From Amia ocellicauda (Eukaryota > Chordata > Actinopteri > Amiiformes > Amiidae), in the NCBI RefSeq assembly GCF_036373705.1, contig NC_089863.1, forward strand, positions 9,469,357 through 9,533,356: 64,000 nucleotides of DNA, in the 5' to 3' direction. Shown here one piece after another: positions 57,038 through 64,000 of the stretch; position 1 is the stretch's first letter; each line of letters opens with the position of its first letter. The notes under the pieces were generated by a model, which was not told where the DNA came from, did no database searches, and was given only the letters and a program-made list of their open reading frames with translations. The translations under genes were made by a program, and so were the position numbers.

Positions 57038-59228
57038 TATATGAAACAGATTGTCCTCTAATGGAAAACCATTCAAGGAAGGATGGACAGCAGCTCCCGG
57101 CTAAAAACAGGCCACATTCACCGATGTCACAAAAAAATACTTAATTTATCATGATGCTTATTTGTTTCGACTTATCTTCCTGAATCTCTTCAATACATCT
57201 GATATAAATGAATCATTAGCACCATCATTCTATATTCAACTAACAATCATGCAAACTCACTATTATTTCAACAAAGTGTGAACATTTCATTATAAGCAAG
57301 ACAAATTCTACATGCAATTACATTTAAAAACTATATATATAGTACAATCATTAATATTAATTTGTAACTCTTTCAATCAATTATTAGACAATTGGCAATT
57401 AATTCCAGCATGTTAGACATACATTTTCAAATAAAAGGACAAAAATGAAGATCCTCATTAAGTCCCGGTGCACTCTTAGAACAAATGTGTTAAAAACAAC
57501 ACATGATGTGCTGTTTTTTAACACATTACTGAGTGTGATTACGGACAACACATGTTGTGTTAAAGTTAACACAGATTTTATGAACACTGTAATATGTTAG
57601 TTTTACTCAACATGTTGGCTTATTAAAGCTAAACAAAATATTAATTTAACAAAGGAAACTATGTGGTAGTTGTTTAATGTAAACAGAGAAACCTTCTTTA
57701 TTCAGTACAAAACTAAATTACAATCACAGACAATTTATGTAAGACTGTAAGACATAGTACAGTAGAAAAAATGCAATAATTTGAATTAATTGTACTTTTT
57801 AACTTTTCTGAAAATGAGTAATGTCAAATAATATATATATACATATATATACAATTTTTTTATATACAGCATATTATGCATTAAACATCTGTGGAATAAT
57901 CCACTTTATAAATGAAGTTAACATCTGTTAAGCATCTAAATCTGGATATTTTAGGTTTAAATAACACGAATGAATACATAAATAATACATAAATAAACAC
58001 TGAGCGACCCGCCGCGTCACTGAGGACTGGCTTCACAATCCCCACAACATTACATTACCGGCATATTGCACTTTAATATTATTTTGTAATGGTGGGTATA
58101 TAAGTATTACATACTACTACTATAAGGTGTCCTTAATAAAAACATTAAAAATACTAATAATAGTCGTCTTCATATCTAATGTACGGAAGAGCCCTGGGGC
58201 CATGTGAAAGAAAAATCTAAACAAGAATTCATGTTAAACCCAGACTTTAGAGATTTCAAGTTAAAATTTTGAGTTGAATTTCGGAGGGGTTTTGTTTCAA
58301 TGCCCCCAGGGCTCTTCCGTACTAATACGATAATGAATTACTTCAGTTAATGTCAGGGGCGGGGCGTGACGGGCAATTAACAGTTGATTGATCACTTTTA
58401 TTTATTTATGTATTATGACTTATTTTCACTTACTAATTGGTTAAACCCAGAGACACGGTCAGTCAGCAGCGCAACCTACTACTGAGCACACGGAGCAGGA
58501 CACTCACAGCCCACATGACCCACAGCCAAACCAAGGCGCAGGGCTGGAGAGGGAAGTAGGCTGGGGAGGGAAGTAGGCTGGGGAGGGAAGTAGGCATAAC
58601 TGTGGAGTAGTGGTTAGGGCTCTGGACTCATAACCAGTGCAATGCAATGCTGTTGTACCCTTGAGCAAGGGTTACATTGCTCCAGTAAAATACATTTGTA
58701 CACATTTATACAGCTGGGTAACTTCACATGAATCCGAGCGGTCACTGAATTCATCTTAACAGCAGCGCGGCAGACAAGAGACTTGTTTATATCCTCTGAG
58801 GGGACGGGGGGTTTCTGGTTGCTGCTATCTGTACTTTAGATGAGGAAATTGGGTTTTATTGATTCTTAGTTGGCTCTTTTTTCCTACTATTTGGTGTCAT
58901 TGTTGAGTAGGGTTTTTAGTAGTTTTAGTCCCTGGTTTTATTAAAGGCAATGTTATGGTAGGTTATATTTCAAATCCCAATTCCTTATTGTATTCGTGCT
59001 GGTACAGTCTTCATGCCCTGTCTTTGTTACTTTTTGCAAAACTTTCCTTTGTGTGGTGGTGCTGTGGGGTCCAGTCAGGGCTAACCAGGTCCTCTCTCAT
59101 TAATGAAGGAGGTGGCATGGTCGTGAAGCGTGTCACCCCTAACCACCCCATAGGCGGTGACGTAAATTGTAAAATTAACTCAAACAGAACTCAAACTAAA
59201 GATTACAATAATGATACTCAACTCTCAT
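57038..59228 (-). repeat. Repeat block, copy B (inverted)
   Basis: Reverse complement of 45390-47560. It contains the empty site for the neighbouring Tc1 near 57340, the 142-bp MITE (58183-58323) and the SINE-like piece (58605-58755). 58830-59060 is not in copy A (which has 45560-45720 instead). Confidence 0.88.
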
Positions 59229-59496
59229 AATAACTAACATATTACAGTGTTCATAAAATCTGTGTTAACTTTAACACAACATGTGTTGTCCGTAATCACA
59301 CTCAGTAATGTGTTAAAAAACAGCACATCATGTGTTGTTTTTAACACATTTGTTCTAAGAGTGCACTGGGACTTAATGAGGATCTTCATTTTTGTCCTTT
59401 TATTTGAAAATGTATGTCTAACATGCTGGAATTAATTGCCAATTGTCTAATAATTGATTGAAAGAGTTACAAATTAATATTAATGATTGTACTATA

Positions 59497-60721
59497 TACA
59501 CTCACCTAAAGGATTATTAGGAACACCTGTTCAATTTCTCATTAATGCAATTATCTAACCAACCAATCACATGGCAGTTGCTTCAATGCATTTAGGGGTG
59601 TGGTCCTGGTCAAGACAATCTCCTGAACTCCAAACTGAATGTCTGAATGGGAAAGAAAGGTGATTTAAGCAATTTTGAGCGTGGCATGGTTGTTGGTGCC
59701 AGACGGGCCGGTCTGAGTATTTCACAATCTGCTCAGTTACTGGGATTTTCACGCACAACCATTTCTAGGGTTTACAAAGAATGGGGTGAAAAGGGAAAAA
59801 CATCCAGTATGCGGCAGTCCTGTGGGCGAAAATGCCTTGTTGATGCTAGAGGTCAGAGGAGAATGGGCCGACTGATTCAAGCTGATAGAAGAGCAACTTT
59901 GACTGAAATAACCACTCGTTACAACCGAGGTATGCAGCAAAGCATTTGTGAAGCCACAACACGTACAACCTTGAGGCGGATGGGCTACAACAGCAGAAGA
60001 CCCCACCGGGTACCACTCATCTCCACTACAAATAGGAAAAAGAGGCAACAATTTGCACAAGCTCACCAAAATTGGACAGTTGAAGACTAGAAAAATGTTG
60101 CCTGGTCTGATGAGTCTCGATTTCTGTTGAGACATTCAGATGGTAGACTCAGAATTTGGCGTAAACAGAATGAGAACATGGATCCATCATGCCTTGTTAC
60201 CACTGTGCAGGCTGGTGGTGGTGGTGTAATGGTGTGGGGGATGTTTTCTTGGCACACTTTAGGCCCCTTAGTGCCAATTGGGCATCGTTTAAATGCCACG
60301 GCCTACCTGAGCATTGTTTCTGACCATGTCCATCCCTTTATGACCACCATGTACCCATCCTCTGATGGCTACTTCCAGCAGGATAATGCACCATGTCACA
60401 AAGGTCGAATCATTTCAAATTGGTTTCTTGAACATGACAATGAGTTCACTGTACTAAACTGGCCCCCACAGTCACCAGATCTCAACCCAATAGAGCATCT
60501 TTGGGATGTGGTGGAACGGGAGCTTCGTGCCCTGGATGTGCATCCCACAAATCTCCATCAACTGCAAGATGCTATCCTATCAATATGGGCCAACATTTCT
60601 AAAGAATGCTTTCAGCACCTTGTTGAATCAATGCCACGTAGAATTAAGGCAGTTCTGAAGGCGAAAGGGGGTCAAACACAGTATTAGTATGGTGTTCCTA
60701 ATAATCCTTTAGGTGAGTGTA
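59497..60721 (+). mobile_element. Tc1-like transposon, 1,225 bp
   Basis: Same family, length and ends as 55813-57037, bounded by TA. Copies A and B lack it at the same site, so it inserted after the block was duplicated. Confidence 0.95.
59647..60687 (+). pseudogene. Tc1-like transposase with one nonsense codon
   Basis: 346 codons in register with the intact copy. A single TAG at 60088-60090 replaces the Trp of VEDWKNVAW, just before the first catalytic Asp. About seven other residue differences. No frame shift. Confidence 0.93.
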
Positions 60722-61020
60722 TATAGTTTTTAAATGTAATTGCATGTAGAATTTGTCTTGCTTATAATGAAATGTTCACACTTTGTTGAAATAATTGTGA
60801 GTTTGCATGATTGTTAATTGAATATAGAATGATGGTGCTAATGATTCATTTATATCAGATGTATTGAAGAGATTCAGGAAGATAAGTCGAAACAAATAAG
60901 CATCATGATAAATTAAGTATTTTTTTGTGACATCGGTGAATGTGGCCTGTTTTTAGCCGGGAGCTGCTGTCCATCCTTCCTTGAATGGTTTTCCATTAGA
61001 GGACAATCTGTTTCATATAT

Positions 61021-61110
61021 ATACAGCTCTGGAAAAAATTAAGAGACCACTCCCAGTTCAGGACTCAGTGTTAAGTGGTCTCTTTTTTTTTTTTTTCCAG
61101 AGCTGTATAT
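61021..61110. mobile_element. 90-bp hairpin MITE
   Basis: TATATACAGCTCTGGAAAAA at the left and TTTTTCCAGAGCTGTATAT at the right, with an inner inverted pair (AAGAGACCACT / AGTGGTCTCTT). Related copies are at 47551-47626 (right half replaced) and 55781-55811 (ends only). Confidence 0.85.
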
Positions 61111-61655
61111 CCCACGTCTGTGTTAACTTTAAAATAAAATTATTCATAACATCACACCTGAACTTGACCCCCCTGCTATCTGTCCCACTCAAAGATTCGG
61201 GTACAGACTTTTACTGACGCAAATTTCAAGGCCTTGCAAGCTTATATATATATATATATGTAGTGAGGAATCAAAATGTTGAATCTTTATCTGACCAGGA
61301 ACTGTATATTTGTATTCATACATTTTATTCATAATACATTTATTCTGGACATGCATGTACAAGAACTGTACACTTGTAAAAGCAGTAAAGCTATTTCATT
61401 TTGTTATTTCATTAACGTATTTATTTTCTCTTTGCTGTATCTGTAAATGCTTTGGCAACACTTGTGTAAACTTGTCATGTCAATAACGCTTGTTTTGAAT
61501 TTGAGTGTGTCTGTATGTATGTGTGTGTGTGTGTGAGTGAGAGTGTGTGTGAGTGAGTGTTAGAGAGAGAGAGGGTCAGTATGTGTGATAGAGATTGTGT
61601 TGAGTTGTGAAATTCACACTGAGTCCTTACTGGCAGTGTGAGCTCAGAGGGGCAG

Positions 61656-61748
61656 TATATAAGCACACAGACCCTCAGTGCTGCACTCACACTCGACCGC
61701 TTCAGACCAGACCCACCGCCAGCGAACTCTCTCTGCGTTTCTGTCCAG
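61656..61748 (+). promoter_or_regulatory. TATA box and untranslated exon 1 of RNase gene 3
   Basis: TATATAAG at 61656-61663, exon 1 to 61748. The donor is GTCAAG instead of the GTGAAG seen in the other copies, which may weaken it. The intron is 231 bases and holds no LINE. Confidence 0.75.
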
Positions 61749-61985
61749 GTCAAGTGTCTCCATTAGAGCATGTATTTAATCTCTGTTAGAACATGGATTT
61801 CTCTCTCTCTGTCTGTCATTCTGTCTCTCTCTCTCTGTATGGCTCTCTGAGTGTGTTAAAGTACACTTCACAGGCACAGTAACCCTCTCTCTCACCATCT
61901 CTCCTTCCCCCTGTCTGTCTCTTTCTCTCCATCCCTGTCCATCCCTCCCTGTCTCACTCTCTCTGTCTTGTCTCCCCAGGTGAAG

Positions 61986-62471
61986 ATGTTGATGTCAGTG
62001 CTGTGTGTGTTGGCTGTGCTGGCGATCGGCCCCGTCCAGAGCCAGCCCTGCATCAACCGAGTACCTATAGGTCGATACAATACATTCATCAGGAGGCACG
62101 TACCATCAGGCTTCCCCAAGACCAACAACATACAGCGATGGAGAAGCTTCTTAATTTCCAGGGGACTCTGCGGCCGAGTCCCAACCCAGACCTTCATTGA
62201 CTCGTCTCGGGCGAACGTCGACAACGTTTGCAGGGCAGGAGGCAGGAGATTCTCGCAGAACAACCAGGGGAACCTGTGTGTGAGCGCTAACATGTTCACA
62301 GTGTACAGCGTGCAGAGCAGCAACATACGCAGGAGGTGTAGTGTCACTAGAGTCAGTCGTACCCAGAGCTTCATCACGCTGGCCTGCGACAACATCGACA
62401 ACCTCTGCCGGCCCGACCACTTCCAGACCACCAACAACCGGCCCAATGCAGCGAACGGACGCTGCCAGTGA
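61986..62471 (+). CDS. RNase A-family secreted ribonuclease, paralogue 3
   Basis: 161-aa precursor, signal peptide ending GPVQS, and the same Cys and His framework as paralogue 2. Differences cluster near the first catalytic His (FIRRHVPSGFP versus FLTRHVPSGMP) plus RWRSF for RWRRF and NID for NIN. Acceptor CCCCAG at 61974-61979. This is the most compact copy and shows what gene 2 looked like before the LINE arrived. Confidence 0.88.
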   Translation: MLMSVLCVLAVLAIGPVQSQPCINRVPIGRYNTFIRRHVPSGFPKTNNIQRWRSFLISRGLCGRVPTQTFIDSSRANVDNVCRAGGRRFSQNNQGNLCVSANMFTVYSVQSSNIRRRCSVTRVSRTQSFITLACDNIDNLCRPDHFQTTNNRPNAANGRCQ

Positions 62472-62723
62472 TTCTAACATCACACGTGTATTATTGTGAT
62501 TTAGTTTTCTGTTTCCCCACAATAACCAGCAATAATGATCGATGATTTCCTGTGAGATCTTATGCTTTTAAAACTGTATCTGTGATTTTAACTATATCTG
62601 CCTTTACACTGTCTCTCTGCTGTGTGACGCGCTGGGTGTGTCAGTCTCCTGAGAGCTGCGTCTCTCACTCTGACACCCCCCCGCTGTCTCTGTCCTGCAT
62701 CGCAGAAAGTATAAAATATATAA

Positions 62724-62729
62724 AATAAA
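62724..62729 (+). promoter_or_regulatory. Poly(A) signal of RNase gene 3
   Basis: AATAAA about 250 bases after the stop, same context as genes 1 and 2. Confidence 0.7.
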
Positions 62730-62814
62730 GTATTTTGCAGAGCAGCTGGAGTTGTGGAGAGAGTTGTGTAACAGAGGACTGGGCTGTATAGCACACAGGG
62801 CCTGGGGGGGCACT

Positions 62815-64000
62815 AGAGGGCCGATTTAGTTTCAATCCAGTGGCAGTTGTTGGCCACTGCTCCCGTGAGTTCCTGTTCTTGTCGTTTGTCGTATTGATCA
62901 AATGTTCAATACCTCTCTCAGTCTCTCTCTCCCTCGCTACCTCTATTTTTCTGTATGTAATGATGAATTTAAAACTAACAAGATACTTTGTCTGCATGCG
63001 ACACTACTTTTGGCATGATATAATATTGGATATATAATTTTTATGGCAGTATGCAGGTTACAGTTTTTCAAGTCAATGTGAATGAAACTGTGGTCCACAT
63101 GACCAACACCATAACCGAAATGAGCAGAAAAGGATACATTTCTGCAAAACAGCTAAACACAACTCTCTACACAAGACACAAACATCAATTAGGTAAGTCT
63201 TGTCAAACAAAATTAGAACATGTGTTCAGGGTCCGTAACTCACACTCCCACAAGTGTGAATCTCTACTGCACATGTGCAAATCCTCATTGCTCAATTGTT
63301 CAATCAGCCATCAGCCCATAATCACAACCCCATGGTGGCCAAGGAAGAGTCAAACACTGAACAGGAGGCGGCCATAGATACAGTGTCTTCAAACAACTCA
63401 GTATGTTTGAGGGAGATCCAGACTACAAATATACAAGAACATCAAATATCTCACAATGTACAGAGTGTCAGTCTGGCAGCTGCTGACCAGGTCTTGAATC
63501 GACACCAGTTAAGGATGAAACGGCTGTACAGGTACCTGTGACAGGAGCAGTGGCAGAGTGAAGGAGATCGGGTTCCAGTCTGTGCAGGTCAGGGCTCGTC
63601 ACAGTAATGCATTTCCATACACTGTTTAGATGCAGACAGTTACAATGGCTACCCATGTTCATGTTGTGTTTCTCTTGAGGCACACGTGTTGCCACATGAA
63701 TTCATACACGTGGATGAAGCGATTACATGTTTTGCTGTTGAGTGAAATTCTTTCTGCTTTGGTCTTCATGATCTTCATGAGTCACTCAGAGAACATGAGT
63801 GCAGCTCATGTTGGGGTGAAATGTTTACGGACCATTAACGCTTATTTTACAAGCAAGCAGAGGACGACAAAGAGAGCAGTACAGGGCTGACCATGTCATA
63901 TTGATGCTCATGGTTGGTGTGTATTGTGCCATTGTGAAGTGGCTGATGGAAATAATTTCTCATTAGATGACAAATTATACTGTTTTGATGGACTGATTTG
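62815..64000. other. Intergenic to window end, no gene recognised
   Basis: 62975-63060 matches 24215-24300 near gene 1. Reading frames of up to 108 codons at 63051-63541 lack recognisable motifs or splice context. They may be unique intergenic sequence or an unrecognised element. Confidence 0.45.

Larger units (their letters stand above)
59232..61320 (+). repeat. Repeat block, copy C (partial, direct)
   Basis: Matches 47010-47600 of copy A, split by the Tc1 at 59497-60721, and continues into sequence shared (inverted) with 55560-55800. It forms a large interrupted palindrome with copy B. Confidence 0.85.

Noticed and set aside
63051-63541. 108- and 88-codon frames as a small gene
   Set aside because: No motif, no splice or promoter support, and length expected by chance in this composition.

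Overview
The window is vertebrate nuclear DNA, most likely from a ray-finned fish. Genes are split by GT-AG introns, intergenic space is packed with microsatellites and minisatellites, and the transposon set (Tc1-like elements, CR1/L2-type LINEs, a Penelope-like fragment, Ty3/gypsy, solo LTRs, a tRNA-derived SINE) is typical of fish. I cannot name the species. Four to five loci look like functional host genes; nearly everything else is repeat.

Layout. (1) 0.5-5 kb: a LINE fragment, a 33-bp minisatellite, then a two-exon class A GPCR gene on the minus strand (2524-4100) and a CTGA minisatellite. (2) 6.6-16.04 kb: a complete copine gene on the minus strand, with 15 coding exons (7541-13540) that join without a phase error into about 565 aa. 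It is closest to CPNE6. A 1.75-kb satellite lies just upstream of its first coding exon, followed by a probable untranslated exon. (3) 17-21.9 kb: AT-rich sequence with repeat fragments. (4) 21.9-23 kb: RNase A-family gene 1 (minus), with TATA box, untranslated exon 1, single coding exon and poly(A) signal. (5) 23-34 kb: duplicated RNase flanks, an orphan RNase promoter with exon 1, Ty3/gypsy debris and two LINE fragments. (6) 34.3-38.76 kb: an inverted, partly deleted copy of cpne6 exons 3-9, now a pseudogene. (7) 39.4-45.2 kb: a near-intact Tc1 element, a MITE, two candidate solo LTRs, a 47-bp minisatellite grown out of a LINE, and a Penelope-like GIY-YIG fragment. (8) 45.4-61.3 kb: one repeat block present three times (direct, inverted, partial direct), two 1,225-bp Tc1 copies, and RNase gene 2 (50.4-55.4 kb) with a LINE inside its intron. 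(9) 61.6-62.7 kb: compact RNase gene 3, then sequence I cannot assign.

Biology. The three RNase paralogues are secreted, Arg-rich, about 142-aa mature proteins. They keep both catalytic His positions of RNase A but have a rearranged cysteine pattern and no clear catalytic Lys in the CKxxNTF-type motif. Co-location of cpne6 with RNase A-family genes recalls human 14q11.2, where CPNE6 and the RNASE cluster both lie. The cluster has grown by duplication and inversion, and recent Tc1 and LINE insertions can be ordered by comparing occupied and empty copies of the same sequence.
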